Shown piece by piece: positions 44,017-54,637 of a stretch of DNA of 64,000 bases. Source of the DNA: TMED69 sp036130055 (GTDB lineage: Bacteria > Pseudomonadota > Gammaproteobacteria > Ga0077536). How positions within the stretch are numbered: position 1 is the first letter of the stretch; each line of letters opens with the position of its first letter. The stretch covers positions 62,001 to 126,000 of the forward strand of contig JAYYOR010000027.1 of the NCBI GenBank assembly GCA_036130055.1, read 5' to 3'. The notes under the pieces are model-generated. The model saw only the letters and a program-made list of their open reading frames with translations, ran no database searches and was not told the origin of the DNA. The position numbers were made by a program, and so were the translations under genes.

Positions 44017-45408
44017 TTAGTTAAAACTTTCTACTACTTTGCCTATATCTCCAGCGCCAAGAAAAGCAATTAAATCATTTGACTCAACAATATCTTTTAA
44101 AACATCTTGCAATGTCTCGATTTCAGCCAACATAACCGAGTCAACTTTACCTCTTTTTCGGATAGCTTTAGCTAAACTTCTACTATCAGCTCCTTTAATT
44201 GATTTTTCTCCTGCAGCATACACATCAAGCAAAATTAAGTAGTCGACCGTGCTTAGAACCTCTACAAAATCGTCAAAAAGATCAAATGTCCTGGTATAAC
44301 GATGAGGTTGGAAAATCGCCACCAGCCTTAAATTTGGCCATCTTCTCCGAATTGTAGAAACAACCATTTCAACCTCTTTAGGATGATGTCCATAATCATC
44401 AACAAATGTACAATTTTTATTCCCTATTATTTTGTTTTCATACACTTGACATCTACGATCTATACCTTTGAATTTCTCTAGGCTCGACTTTATTACTTCA
44501 ATTGAAATTTCAAGCTCTCGCGCAACCGCTATGGAAGCTAATGCATTTTGAACATTATGTACACCGGAAAGATGGAGTTTTATTTTGTGACATTCATTAT
44601 CAAAGAATAAATCGAAAATTTCGTACCCATCATGATGTTCCAGATTTCTCGCAAGATAATCTGCGCCTTGACCCATTCCGTATGTTATTACATTAGCATT
44701 CAATTCAGGAACTATTGACATAGCATTTGGGTCATCAAAGCATACAAAAGCTATTCCATAGAAAGGTAATCTTAACAAAAATTCTTTAAAACATTTTTGA
44801 AGAGCTTTAAAATCTCCGTCAAAATTTTCTAGATGATCACGATCGACATTTGTTAAAACTGACATTAAAGGAGATAACCTCAAAAAAGAACCATCACTTT
44901 CGTCAGCTTCTACAACTAAATATCTACCTGTTCCTAATCTTGCATTAGCATTGACGCCTTTAATCACTCCTCCAACTATAAACGTAGGATCTTTCCCTCC
45001 ATCCGCCAAAATTGTGGAAATAAGACTTGTTGTGGTTGTTTTACCGTGAGTACCTGCGATAGCTATACCATGATTAAAACGCATCAATTCAGCTAACATT
45101 TGGGCTCTCGGTATCGTTGGGATACGGTTATTTTTTGCAGCTTTTAATTCAACATTCTCGGACCTAATGGCACTTGAATAAATAACAGCATCAATATTTC
45201 CCACATTCCGTGCCGAATGGCCGATATGAATAGGAATTCCTTTTTTCTCCAAACGATCCGTCACCTTGCTTTTAGTTATATCCGAACCAGTTACATAATA
45301 ACCCAAAGACTTAAGAACCTCGGATATCCCACTTAAACCTGTACCGCCGATTCCGATACAGTGAAAACTTTTTATCTTTCCTAAAAGATGATTCTCTTCT
45401 CTAAGCAT
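44017..45408 (-). CDS. murC: UDP-N-acetylmuramate-L-alanine ligase
   Basis: MurC adds L-Ala to UDP-MurNAc. The product has the Rossmann segment IGIGGTGLSGISEVL, the P-loop GTHGKTTTTSL, and VEADESDGSFL. I set the start at the ATG at 45408 because GGAG lies seven bases upstream; it gives 463 residues beginning MLREENHLLGKIKSFHC. An upstream in-frame codon at 45435 would add nine residues without a ribosome site. It overlaps the murG stop by eight bases. Confidence 0.95.
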   Translation of the reverse strand: MLREENHLLGKIKSFHCIGIGGTGLSGISEVLKSLGYYVTGSDITKSKVTDRLEKKGIPIHIGHSARNVGNIDAVIYSSAIRSENVELKAAKNNRIPTIPRAQMLAELMRFNHGIAIAGTHGKTTTTSLISTILADGGKDPTFIVGGVIKGVNANARLGTGRYLVVEADESDGSFLRLSPLMSVLTNVDRDHLENFDGDFKALQKCFKEFLLRLPFYGIAFVCFDDPNAMSIVPELNANVITYGMGQGADYLARNLEHHDGYEIFDLFFDNECHKIKLHLSGVHNVQNALASIAVARELEISIEVIKSSLEKFKGIDRRCQVYENKIIGNKNCTFVDDYGHHPKEVEMVVSTIRRRWPNLRLVAIFQPHRYTRTFDLFDDFVEVLSTVDYLILLDVYAAGEKSIKGADSRSLAKAIRKRGKVDSVMLAEIETLQDVLKDIVESNDLIAFLGAGDIGKVVESFN

Positions 45409-46477
45409 CGAAAAACTCCATACAAGAATCAACAATTATTGAAGCAGAATTTGGAATTGCTATGGAGGAGGTTATTGAAATCACTCTCTCTTTTATTTGT
45501 TCATTAAACCCAACCTTCTTAACAAGAGCAACAACTCCCTCCAAAGTACAATCTTTTTCTAGAATAATGTGACAACCTCCTTGTTCTGCCAGAAATTGAG
45601 CGTTATAAACCTGGTGAGAATCCACGGAAAACGGAAAAGGAATTAGGATAGAATTAATTCCAACGGCTAGAATCTCGGATACTGTAGAGGCCCCAGCTCT
45701 AGATAAAAGAAGATCATGTTCTATGTATGCCTGGTCCATAGCATCTATGTAAGGCACGACTTTCACATATTCTCTTAGCCTAAGATTTTCGTAAAGCTTT
45801 TGAGTAGAAACAAAATCGCGAAGACCAGTTTGATGTAAAACACTTACTTTTCTTTCGATACAAATTTTTTTAATTACTTGCGGCAAAAAAATATTAAAAA
45901 ATCTTGCGCCAGAACTTCCACCCACGATTAAGATATTAAGAAGGCTATTATTCTTTTTATATAACTTTTTATTGGCCAACCAAATTTCTTTTCGAACAGG
46001 GCTTCCGGAATAGATGGTGTCCTCGTGCTTGAAAGTGCCTGGAAACCCTTCAAACACTTTTTGAGCGAACCTGAAGAGAATTTTATTTGTAAAACCTGGG
46101 ATCGCATTCTGCTCATGAATAACTAATTTTGTTCGACTTAAAACAGCAGCGAGGCCAATAGGACCACTGACATATCCACCCATACCTAAAATTAATTTTG
46201 GTCTTATTTTTAGTATAAGAAATATTGAAATTATTGTAGAAATAATGGCGAAAAATATACTGGTAATCATCTTAAAAAGATTTTTGCATCTATAACCAGA
46301 GACCGGTAAACCTAAATACCTTATTTTTTTCTTACTTACTATTCCTCTCTCCATTCCGCTAGTCGAGCCAATCCAATAAATATCAATCCTACGTTTCCGA
46401 AATTCTTCGCTTATAGCCAATGCGGGGTAGGTATGTCCGCCAGTACCCCCAGCTGCAATGAAAACTGATCTACCCAT
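45401..46477 (-). CDS. murG: lipid II synthase (UDP-GlcNAc transferase) MurG
   Basis: MurG adds GlcNAc to lipid I on the inner face of the membrane to form lipid II. The 358-residue glycosyltransferase has the glycine loop AAGGTGGHTYPALA, HEQNAIPGFTNK, IVGGSSGARFFN, and SRAGASTVSEILAVG. It begins with ATG eight bases inside the 3' end of ftsW and is itself overlapped by murC. Confidence 0.96.
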   Translation of the reverse strand: MGRSVFIAAGGTGGHTYPALAISEEFRKRRIDIYWIGSTSGMERGIVSKKKIRYLGLPVSGYRCKNLFKMITSIFFAIISTIISIFLILKIRPKLILGMGGYVSGPIGLAAVLSRTKLVIHEQNAIPGFTNKILFRFAQKVFEGFPGTFKHEDTIYSGSPVRKEIWLANKKLYKKNNSLLNILIVGGSSGARFFNIFLPQVIKKICIERKVSVLHQTGLRDFVSTQKLYENLRLREYVKVVPYIDAMDQAYIEHDLLLSRAGASTVSEILAVGINSILIPFPFSVDSHQVYNAQFLAEQGGCHIILEKDCTLEGVVALVKKVGFNEQIKERVISITSSIAIPNSASIIVDSCMEFFDA

Positions 46478-47639
46478 CGTTTTTATAATCCCTTTTTCTT
46501 ATTTTTTCTATTTCAGAAGCCACCTTAAGTGCAATTCCAATTGAAATACAACAAACCATTAAATTATTATTACCATAACTTATGAAAGGGAGTGGCAAGC
46601 CCTTAGTCGGCAACAGGCCTAGATTTACTGCAATATTTAAAAAAATCTGGGTTCCGAGACTTACACCTATCCCACACACCACATAACCTAAGAATTTTTC
46701 TCCAAGCTCGATAGCTTTGCTTCCAAGGTACAAAAGTCGGCTTATCAAAATCACAAATAAAAAAATTAAAAACGTGCCTCCAAGAATTCCTAACTCTTCA
46801 CCTAGTACAGCAAAAATAAAATCGGTATGAACTTCGGGTAAGTAGAAATATTTTTGAATACTGTTCCCCAGTCCAACACCAAACCACCCGCCATTAGCAA
46901 AAGCGATAAGTGCCTGCGTTAATTGCCAACCAGAATCAAGCGGATCTGCCCATGGGTCTAAAAAGGTTAATAATCGTGCCACTCGATATGGTTCATTGAA
47001 AGCAAGAATGAATAGTAAAGTTATTGAAAGAATGCACCAAATAAAAAGTCTCGATAGGGATACCTTTGCAAAGAATAACATTCCTATTGCGGTTACAGTT
47101 AATACAACAGAGCTACCAAAATCTGGCTCGAGAAGTAAAAGAAAAGATACTAATATGATAATTATGAACGGCCTGATTAAACCGTTGAAGCTGTTTGCTA
47201 CTTTATGCTCATGCCTAATAATATAACTTGCAATATAAACAACAATAGTTAATTTGAACCACTCTGAAGGCTGAAAATGAAATCCAAAGATAGGTATCCA
47301 ACGAGTCGCGCCATTTACGGTATGCCCTATACCAGGTATTAAGACTAAGACCAAAAGTAAAAGGTTCGAAAACAACATAATTGTGCTATATTCATGAAGT
47401 TTTTTTATAGGGACAAAGCAACAAGGAATGAATAAAAGAACAGAGAGGAAAATTGTTGTAAGCTGTCTTTTTAAATAAAAAAAGGGATCCATTCTGTAAT
47501 AATCGCCCAAAGGTAATGTTGTAGAGAGAACCATAGCTAAACCAATAACCAATAACAGTACAAATGGAACCATTAGATAGATATCAAACTGATAGTAGTT
47601 CTCTCTTTTAAACAATTGAATAATATGGGTCTTTATCAT
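46470..47639 (-). CDS. ftsW: septal peptidoglycan glycosyltransferase FtsW
   Basis: FtsW is the SEDS polymerase that, with FtsI, builds septal wall. About ten membrane segments are visible. Family motifs include FHFQPSEWFKL, FLDPWADPLDSGWQLTQALIAFANGG and LPFISYGNNNLM. The start is the ATG at 47639: it has GGAG six bases upstream and overlaps the murD stop as ATGA. An ATG four codons upstream lacks a ribosome site. The product is 389 residues. The usual GGSS in the last motif reads GNNN. Confidence 0.95.
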   Translation of the reverse strand: MIKTHIIQLFKRENYYQFDIYLMVPFVLLLVIGLAMVLSTTLPLGDYYRMDPFFYLKRQLTTIFLSVLLFIPCCFVPIKKLHEYSTIMLFSNLLLLVLVLIPGIGHTVNGATRWIPIFGFHFQPSEWFKLTIVVYIASYIIRHEHKVANSFNGLIRPFIIIILVSFLLLLEPDFGSSVVLTVTAIGMLFFAKVSLSRLFIWCILSITLLFILAFNEPYRVARLLTFLDPWADPLDSGWQLTQALIAFANGGWFGVGLGNSIQKYFYLPEVHTDFIFAVLGEELGILGGTFLIFLFVILISRLLYLGSKAIELGEKFLGYVVCGIGVSLGTQIFLNIAVNLGLLPTKGLPLPFISYGNNNLMVCCISIGIALKVASEIEKIRKRDYKNDG

Positions 47640-48973
47640 TGACAGCTCCATTCGGAGACAGCTTTTTTAAAAACGTCCCCCCTATGCTCGAAACTTTTAA
47701 ACATATCCAAACTGGAACATGCCGGGGCTAGTAAAACTGTATCTCCATTCTTAGCCAGTAGACTCGCTTCTTGTACCGCTTTTTTTAAGTTTTTGACAAC
47801 TTTACAGAGCACCCTATTTGATAAAATAGATTCTAGTTCCTTTGCACAGGAACCAATTAAAACAACGGAATGACAAAAATTTGATATGGTTTCGGCAAAT
47901 TCTCGCATGTCCCCGCCTTTAGACAAACCTCCTGCTATTAGCACACCTTTTCTTTTGGAAAAATATGAATTGATCGTAGCTGTGGCAGAACCAACATTCG
48001 TAGCCTTCGAATCATTAACAAAAGTGATTCCATTCTTATTCACCACAAATTCTGATCTATGAGGCAATCCTTTAAACGTTTTTATTTCTGAAAATACTCT
48101 CCGATCAAGTTTAATGCAATTCGAAACGATAGCCAAAACTGCTAATACATTGAGCCAGTTATGGCGACCCATTAATTTTATATCCTCTATCCCTAGAAGT
48201 ATCCTTTCCCCCCAAGCAAAAAATCTACCTCTTTCATTATCGACGATTCCGAAACCATTATTTTTTGGTTTATGCATTGAAAATGTCGTAGCGTTATCAG
48301 AGAAACGATATTCTGAAGTCCATTCTTCATCATTACAAACCACAATATTTTTAGATAACTTTAATAAGCTTTCCTTAATTTTTTTATAACTTGAAAAAGA
48401 TGAGTGTCTATCGAGATGGTCTTTAGATATATTAGTTACCACCCCTACAAATGGCCTTAATGAATAAGTATTCTCTAACTGAAAACTAGATAACTCTAGG
48501 ACAAAATAATCGGGATTCGCCTCCTTCAGCAACTCTAATGCTGGAACACCGAGGTTCCCTCCCAAACCAACATTAAGTCCAACTTTTTTTAAAATAGAGC
48601 CTACCAGAGAGGTCACAGTTGATTTTCCGTTTGTCCCGGTAATCGCTATTATTGGAGCTTTTGCTTCAAAAGAGAAAAGTTCAATGTCACTAATTATTTT
48701 ATTCTTATATTTCTCTTTAATTAGTTCGTACTCAAAACCAGGACTAGTAACAATCAAGCTACAATCGTTGAGCAAACTAGGCTCCGCATTGCCCAATATA
48801 TATTCCACGTTATTAAACTTTCTTCTCAACTTCGTAATATTCGGAGGAGATAAACGGGAATCTATACCAACTACCCTATGTCCCTTCTTGGTCAAATGCT
48901 CAATAACAGATTCACCGGTCTTACCCAAACCCAAAACCGCATAGAAATTTTCTTGATTACTTATTGTAGTCAT
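47636..48973 (-). CDS. murD: UDP-N-acetylmuramoylalanine-D-glutamate ligase
   Basis: MurD adds D-Glu to UDP-MurNAc-L-Ala. The 445-residue protein has the N-terminal GLGKTGESVIEHL loop, the P-loop GTNGKSTVTSLVG, LELSSFQLE, and VNDSKATNVGSA. The C-terminal domain has LLAPACSSLDMFKSFEHRG, a strong MurD signature. It starts six bases after the mraY stop. Confidence 0.97.
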   Translation of the reverse strand: MTTISNQENFYAVLGLGKTGESVIEHLTKKGHRVVGIDSRLSPPNITKLRRKFNNVEYILGNAEPSLLNDCSLIVTSPGFEYELIKEKYKNKIISDIELFSFEAKAPIIAITGTNGKSTVTSLVGSILKKVGLNVGLGGNLGVPALELLKEANPDYFVLELSSFQLENTYSLRPFVGVVTNISKDHLDRHSSFSSYKKIKESLLKLSKNIVVCNDEEWTSEYRFSDNATTFSMHKPKNNGFGIVDNERGRFFAWGERILLGIEDIKLMGRHNWLNVLAVLAIVSNCIKLDRRVFSEIKTFKGLPHRSEFVVNKNGITFVNDSKATNVGSATATINSYFSKRKGVLIAGGLSKGGDMREFAETISNFCHSVVLIGSCAKELESILSNRVLCKVVKNLKKAVQEASLLAKNGDTVLLAPACSSLDMFKSFEHRGDVFKKAVSEWSCQ

Positions 48974-48979
48974 TGCCTT

Positions 48980-50062
48980 TTATCTAACCTTCAAAGTTGC
49001 CAACGCTATGAGTACTAATATGGCTGTCATTATCCAAAACCTTACTATTACTTTTGGCTCTGGCCATCCCTTGAGCTCAAAATGATGATGAATAGGCGCC
49101 ATCTTAAACACTCGTTTCCCTCTTAGCTTAAAGCTTACGACTTGTAAAATTACAGAAACTGTCTCAAGGACTAAGACGCCACCCATAATAAACAGCAATA
49201 ATTCCTGCCGCACCAATACAGCAACGGTTCCTAAAGCGGCACCTAAACCCAGAGACCCAACATCCCCCATAAAGATTTCAGCCGGGTAAGAATTAAACCA
49301 AAGAAAACCTAGACCAGCACCTACTACTGCCCCACAAAAAATGCATGTCTCTCCAACTGTACGCACGTAGGGGACAGCAAGGTATTCTGAAAAGTTAACA
49401 TTGCCGGCGATATAACCCAAAACTATAAATGCCGCAGAAATCATTATAGTTGGAACGATAGCAAGACCATCTAGCCCATCACTGAGATTTACTGCGTTAC
49501 TAGTACCTACTATGACAAAACAAGAGAAAATTATGAAAAAGATACCCGCATCAAATCCTACCTCCTTAAAAAAAGGAATTATATAAATAAGTTCATTTAC
49601 ACCAGTCGCCGTTTCATAAACATAAACGGCTACGACAGTTGCTAAAATAAACTGAAAAAATATTTTTTGCTTTGCTGTTAAACCCTTTGACGAGCGGTTT
49701 CTAATTTTACAAATATCATCATAAAAACCAACCAACCCAAATGTAGAGATAGCGAATAGACAAATCCACGTATACTTGCAGGTTAAATTACTCCATAAAA
49801 GAGTACTCGCTAAGATAGACAAGAGAATTAATATCCCTCCCATTGTTGGGGTACCCTCTTTTGTCAGATGTGACTCTGGTCCGTCTCTTCGAATATTTTG
49901 TTTAATCTGATACTCCTTGAGTTTTCTAATAAAAATTGGACCGAGAAAAATCGAAAACGATAAGGCGGTGAGAGTGGCTAAAATGACTCTAAATGTTAAA
50001 TATTTAAATAGATTAAATATGGAATAATATTGCGCAAGTTGATCTCCTAAATAATAAAACAT
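48980..50062 (-). CDS. mraY: phospho-N-acetylmuramoyl-pentapeptide transferase
   Basis: MraY moves phospho-MurNAc-pentapeptide to undecaprenyl phosphate, making lipid I. The 360-residue membrane protein has about ten segments and the family motifs GTPTMGG, FYDDICKIRNRSSKGL, NAVNLSDGLDGLA, and APIHHHFELKGWPEPKVIVRFW. The magnesium aspartates in the second and third motifs are present. Its ATG shares one base with the murF stop (TAATG). Confidence 0.97.
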   Translation of the reverse strand: MFYYLGDQLAQYYSIFNLFKYLTFRVILATLTALSFSIFLGPIFIRKLKEYQIKQNIRRDGPESHLTKEGTPTMGGILILLSILASTLLWSNLTCKYTWICLFAISTFGLVGFYDDICKIRNRSSKGLTAKQKIFFQFILATVVAVYVYETATGVNELIYIIPFFKEVGFDAGIFFIIFSCFVIVGTSNAVNLSDGLDGLAIVPTIMISAAFIVLGYIAGNVNFSEYLAVPYVRTVGETCIFCGAVVGAGLGFLWFNSYPAEIFMGDVGSLGLGAALGTVAVLVRQELLLFIMGGVLVLETVSVILQVVSFKLRGKRVFKMAPIHHHFELKGWPEPKVIVRFWIMTAILVLIALATLKVR

Positions 50063-51414
50063 TAAATATCTGCCTCTCTTATTGCCTTAACGACCAAATC
50101 AAGATTTGTCGCTCTAGAACCTTTTACCAGAATTGATACTTTAGGTTCAGCCTTATTAATTAGTTGTTTAAGCCGAATAATTAACTTGTTGAGATCGGAA
50201 AAAATTTCAGATTCTTTTTGAAAATACATCGTGGCTTGACCGGAAAAACGGCCAATTGCAAACAGTCTAGTGATGTCAGCATTATTCATCTTTACCACAG
50301 ACTCATCATGAAATTTCTGAGTAGTTGCGCCTAATTCCAGCATATCACCAAAGACAACCCACTTCTCTCCTCGCTCTGTACTTAAAGTATCTATCGCAGC
50401 ATTCAAAGCTTGAGGGTTGGCATTGTAAGAGTCATCAAGAATATTTACATTCTTTTTTCTAATCCAAAAAAGTCTGCCAGGAATCTTAGGGGCCGCTGCT
50501 AAACCATTTTTTATTGTCTTAAATCCCAAGCCTAAGGCAAATGAAGCAGCCGCGGCTGCTAAAGCATTTTTTATATTATGTTGTCCAGGATGTTGAATAT
50601 TTATTTTTTGACGTTCAGAATTATAGTTTAAACAAAATGTGGAAGAGTCGCGTTTAACCACTACTTCACTCGAAAAACATTGTCCAGATTCGCCGAATGA
50701 AATCATATTCGATGAAGACCTCATCTTACACCATCTTTCAAAAAAATAATCTTCTCTGTTTAAAATAGCCGTGCCCTGAAGTGATAGATTTGATACTAAC
50801 GCTCCTTTGGTTAAAGCAATATTTTCCAATGACTTAAAATTTTTCAAATGAGCAGGCGCGCAACAAGTAATAACCCCAATATCAGGTTTTGCTAATTTTG
50901 CCAAATATTCAATATCCCCGACTTTTGCTGCCCCCATCTCCAAAACTACGAATTTGGTTTTCCCTCCAATCTTGAATAGTGTCAATGGGAGACCAATTTC
51001 ATTGTTCATATTGCCCTCACTAATAACGCAAGAGCCTGTTTGATTTAGAATAGAGCCTATCATTTCTTTTACGGTTGTCTTACCTACTGAACCGGTTATC
51101 CCTACAACAGGCATCGTAAACTTAGCTCGCCAATACTCACCCAAACGAGCTAAGGCTGTTGATGTGTCCTTAACAATTAATTGGGGCAAATTGGCTTTAC
51201 GGCAAAGCTTTTTAACAATGGCTGCTTTTGCACCTTTAATCGCAGCGTCATAAACATAATCGTGACCATCAAACTTTTCACCCTTTAATGCGATAAATAA
51301 GTTATTTGGCTGTATATTCCGGCTATTGATTGAAACCCCCTTAAATCTCTCGTTTGACTCTGATTTTGGCCCAGCTAGTGCAACTGACAATTCTGCCAAA
51401 CTCATTTCAATCAT
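50062..51414 (-). CDS. murF: UDP-MurNAc-tripeptide D-Ala-D-Ala ligase
   Basis: MurF adds D-Ala-D-Ala to the tripeptide, finishing the cytoplasmic precursor. The 450-residue protein has the P-loop GITGSVGKTTVKEM, EGNMNNEIGLPLTLF, and LDDSYNANPQAL, all MurF signatures. The C-terminal domain has VLVKGSRATNLDLVV-like sequence. Its ATG overlaps the murE stop by four bases. A second in-frame ATG is three codons further in. Confidence 0.97.
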   Translation of the reverse strand: MIEMSLAELSVALAGPKSESNERFKGVSINSRNIQPNNLFIALKGEKFDGHDYVYDAAIKGAKAAIVKKLCRKANLPQLIVKDTSTALARLGEYWRAKFTMPVVGITGSVGKTTVKEMIGSILNQTGSCVISEGNMNNEIGLPLTLFKIGGKTKFVVLEMGAAKVGDIEYLAKLAKPDIGVITCCAPAHLKNFKSLENIALTKGALVSNLSLQGTAILNREDYFFERWCKMRSSSNMISFGESGQCFSSEVVVKRDSSTFCLNYNSERQKINIQHPGQHNIKNALAAAAASFALGLGFKTIKNGLAAAPKIPGRLFWIRKKNVNILDDSYNANPQALNAAIDTLSTERGEKWVVFGDMLELGATTQKFHDESVVKMNNADITRLFAIGRFSGQATMYFQKESEIFSDLNKLIIRLKQLINKAEPKVSILVKGSRATNLDLVVKAIREADI

Positions 51415-52967
51415 AACTTTTCTTCCAACAGTCTTCGGACTGTCAACTTGTCCGAGAAAAAATTTCTTTCAGCCCCTATCTCTTGATACTCTTCATGACC
51501 CTTCCCAGCTATAAGAATTATGCTATTCTTTTCAGCTTTCGTTAAAGAAAGGCTAATTGCCGATTCTCTTTTCGTATTTACTATAAACTTTGATCGATCC
51601 TCACTTCCCTTCAAAATATCATCGATTATTGCTAGCGGATCCTCATTTCGAGGATTATCAGAAGTTAAAATTATTGAATCAGCATATCTTTCTGCAATAG
51701 AACCCATAAAAGCTCTCTTCTTCCTATCTCTATTACCACCACAACCAAAAACCAAATGTAATTGCGTATTCGGATTAGGATAAATTTCTCTTAATGACAT
51801 TAAGGCATTTTCTAAAGCAGTCGGAGTATGAGCATAATCGATATATATAGGGCAATTTGCAGAATTCATCCCACATTTTTCCATTCTACCCGGTATGCCT
51901 TCTAGTGATGAGACTAGCTTGGTTACTTCTTCAATTGGAATGTTTTGCGAAATCAGACAAGCAGCAACGGCCATAAGATTGGAAATATTGAACCTACCAA
52001 ATAATTTCGACCTAATAAAATAAGAATTGCTTTTATACAACAAATTAAATGAGCAACCCTCTTCACTAAAATAAATATTTTTTGCAACTACGACCTGTCC
52101 GTTCGCTTTAAAATTATTCTCATTAAGAGAAACCCTAAAAATTTCAACTTTGTCCTTTAGAGATTCCGCAAGAATTTCACCAAACTTATCATCAATATTG
52201 ATAATTGCACATTTTAAATTTTTAAGATCAAAAAGCTTTGCTTTTGCTCTTTTATAACTCTCTAGATCACCATGATAATCCAAATGATCATGGGAAATAT
52301 TAGTAAATACAGCGATGTCTAAATCCAAGTCTTGTATTCTATTTTGGTCCAGTCCTATCGAGGAAACTTCAAGTGCACAATGGGTTGCTCCACCTGAGAC
52401 ATAAGTATGAAGCAAACTATTTATTTTAAATATATCTGGCGTTGTATTGCTCATAGAAACAAAGTCACTAAATTCTGAAGTACCAGCGCCAAGCGTGCCA
52501 ATATAAAGGCAGCTCTTATTCCAGTTCTGCAAGGCCTGTTTTAATAGGTAGGTAATTGATGTTTTTCCATTTGTACCAGTAACACCTATAATCGTAATCG
52601 CTTTAGAAGGATTATCATAAAACCTGTTAGCTATACTACCTAAATAATCTTTTAAATTTGGAACTACGAATATCGGAATTGCGAGGTTATTACATTGTTC
52701 TTTTGCACTTATATTATCAGACACAACTGCAACAGCTCCTTTTGATACAGCGTCTTTGATATAATCGTTTCCGTTTCTACGAGTGCCCCCTAATGCGAAA
52801 AAACAACTTTTATCGATTACTTCTCTGCTATCCAATACAATTCCAGATATTTTTTTATTTACCGAGTCTGGTACCGAGACAAAGTCCTTCAATACTTGCC
52901 GAAGAGTTTTTGTTTTTGATTGTTTTTGGACGTTATTGCACTCTATCATTATAACCTTCTTCCTCAT
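51411..52967 (-). CDS. murE: UDP-MurNAc-L-Ala-D-Glu meso-diaminopimelate ligase
   Basis: MurE adds the third residue of the stem peptide. The P-loop is GVTGTNGKTSITYL, and the specificity motif DNPRNEDP predicts meso-diaminopimelate, in keeping with dapF in this window. The 518-residue reading uses the ATG that overlaps the ftsI stop by four bases. An ATG six codons further in (52949) has a better site, AAGGTTATA, and would give 512 residues; both are plausible. C-terminal AGKGHEEYQEI is conserved. Confidence 0.95.
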   Translation of the reverse strand: MRKKVIMIECNNVQKQSKTKTLRQVLKDFVSVPDSVNKKISGIVLDSREVIDKSCFFALGGTRRNGNDYIKDAVSKGAVAVVSDNISAKEQCNNLAIPIFVVPNLKDYLGSIANRFYDNPSKAITIIGVTGTNGKTSITYLLKQALQNWNKSCLYIGTLGAGTSEFSDFVSMSNTTPDIFKINSLLHTYVSGGATHCALEVSSIGLDQNRIQDLDLDIAVFTNISHDHLDYHGDLESYKRAKAKLFDLKNLKCAIINIDDKFGEILAESLKDKVEIFRVSLNENNFKANGQVVVAKNIYFSEEGCSFNLLYKSNSYFIRSKLFGRFNISNLMAVAACLISQNIPIEEVTKLVSSLEGIPGRMEKCGMNSANCPIYIDYAHTPTALENALMSLREIYPNPNTQLHLVFGCGGNRDRKKRAFMGSIAERYADSIILTSDNPRNEDPLAIIDDILKGSEDRSKFIVNTKRESAISLSLTKAEKNSIILIAGKGHEEYQEIGAERNFFSDKLTVRRLLEEKL

Positions 52968-54637
52968 ATACCTTGACTGCTTGGCAAAGCCTTCAAAGCA
53001 AAGATTCTAACAATTTCTTTCATCAACTTTGAAAAAATAGGAGCAGCAACTTCTCCTCCCGTAGAACCGTTTTCTCGAGGTTTGTCAATTACAATGGCAC
53101 AAACATAATTGGTTAAATTGGTAGGAAGAATACCTACAAAAAAGACAGTGTGGGCTTCACTGGAATAACCTTTTTTACTCGCTTTTCTAACAGTGCCTGT
53201 CTTACCCGCTACCTTAAAATTTGCAATATTGGCTCGGGTTCCTGTCCCGCTTTTTACTGCCTTGCGCAGCATAGTTAGGATTTGACTCGATGTTTTTTCC
53301 GAAATAACTCTAATTGCACTACGGTTAATCGACTGTTTTGAAATTTTTAAATCTAATATTGACCCATTATTTGCAAAAACCGAATAAGCTCGTGCTAACT
53401 GAGAAGTCGTCACAGAAATCCCATAACCAAAAGAAAGTGAGCGCTTTTTTAAAAAGCTCATACGTTCGGAATCTGGAAATTTACCGGTGGACTCTCCGGG
53501 CAACATCGCCCCGGTACATTCTCCAAAGCCAAATTCTTGTAGTATTTTTAATAATCCGTTTTCTGTTAACTTATCAGAAATCTTAGCAGCCCCAACATTA
53601 CTAGATTTCTCGAGGATTTGTTCAACAGTAATTATTCCGTGATCTCGTCCGTCACCAATCTGCCAACTACCAACTTTCAATAACCCTGGTGAAGTATTAA
53701 TTTTTGTAAATGGTTGCAAAACGCTATTTTCTAGAGCCGCTGCAATGACAAATGGTTTTAGGGTTGAACCTGGCTCATGGGGATCAGTTATTGCACGGTT
53801 CCTTACCTTTTGAGCAACAAGAGAGGGTCGCGAGTTTGGATTAAAACTTGGTGCATTAACCATCGTGATGATTTCTCCGGTACCCGAATCAATGATAATT
53901 ATAGAGCCCGAGTCCGCGTTATGATAATTTATTGATTCTTTTAATATTTTATTACTATAAAACTGCGCCCTGTAATCAATTGTAAGGTAAAGGTCTTTCC
54001 CTTCTACCATTGGAACAATTAACTCAGGAGAAGCAATTTGCCTCCCTTTCGCATCAAGAAACACCTTTTTCTTTCCTGTTCTTCCAGAAAGGTGGCTATC
54101 GAATATCAATTCAATCCCTTCTTGACCTGTATGATCATCATTTGTAAAGCCGATAATATGCGAAGCCGAATCACGCTGAGGATAAAACCTTTGAAACGTT
54201 TTCTCTTTTCCTAAACCTTCCAATCCTAAATCCATTATATTCCGCACTACATTTGGCGCCAGCAGACGAGGCTGCAGGTATATAAAATCTCCGTCATGCG
54301 GCCCGCTAATTCTTTTTTTGATATATCCTGGACGCTGTCCGAGATATTTTTCCAATTGCCTCCACTTAGCTGGATTTCTCCCAAATTTTGAGGGCCTAAC
54401 AAATATTGAGTAAGCCTCAGCACTTATGGCTAAAAGTTCTCCATTGCGATCGTAAATTTTACCTCTCTTTGGGAGCAATTCCTTAAACTTTCCATATTGA
54501 TCAATCCCCTTCCCCAATAAAAAATCGCTCTCATTTAAATTTATATAAATCATTCTAAAGGTAAGAATCACCGTAATCGAAATGCACAAGGCAAAAGCAG
54601 ACCATACTCGAAAATTAATTTGAACTTTTTTTAGCAT
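52964..54637 (-). CDS. ftsI: septal transpeptidase FtsI (PBP3)
   Basis: FtsI crosslinks septal peptidoglycan. It has one N-terminal membrane segment (about residues 12-32), the pedestal domain, and the class B transpeptidase with active serine in GSTLKPF, the SSN motif (KSSNVGA), and KTGT. The start is the ATG at 54637, giving MLKKVQINFRVWS and 557 residues, with GGAAGAG upstream. A TTG four codons earlier is weaker. It overlaps the end of ftsL by 23 bases. Confidence 0.96.
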   Translation of the reverse strand: MLKKVQINFRVWSAFALCISITVILTFRMIYINLNESDFLLGKGIDQYGKFKELLPKRGKIYDRNGELLAISAEAYSIFVRPSKFGRNPAKWRQLEKYLGQRPGYIKKRISGPHDGDFIYLQPRLLAPNVVRNIMDLGLEGLGKEKTFQRFYPQRDSASHIIGFTNDDHTGQEGIELIFDSHLSGRTGKKKVFLDAKGRQIASPELIVPMVEGKDLYLTIDYRAQFYSNKILKESINYHNADSGSIIIIDSGTGEIITMVNAPSFNPNSRPSLVAQKVRNRAITDPHEPGSTLKPFVIAAALENSVLQPFTKINTSPGLLKVGSWQIGDGRDHGIITVEQILEKSSNVGAAKISDKLTENGLLKILQEFGFGECTGAMLPGESTGKFPDSERMSFLKKRSLSFGYGISVTTSQLARAYSVFANNGSILDLKISKQSINRSAIRVISEKTSSQILTMLRKAVKSGTGTRANIANFKVAGKTGTVRKASKKGYSSEAHTVFFVGILPTNLTNYVCAIVIDKPRENGSTGGEVAAPIFSKLMKEIVRIFALKALPSSQGI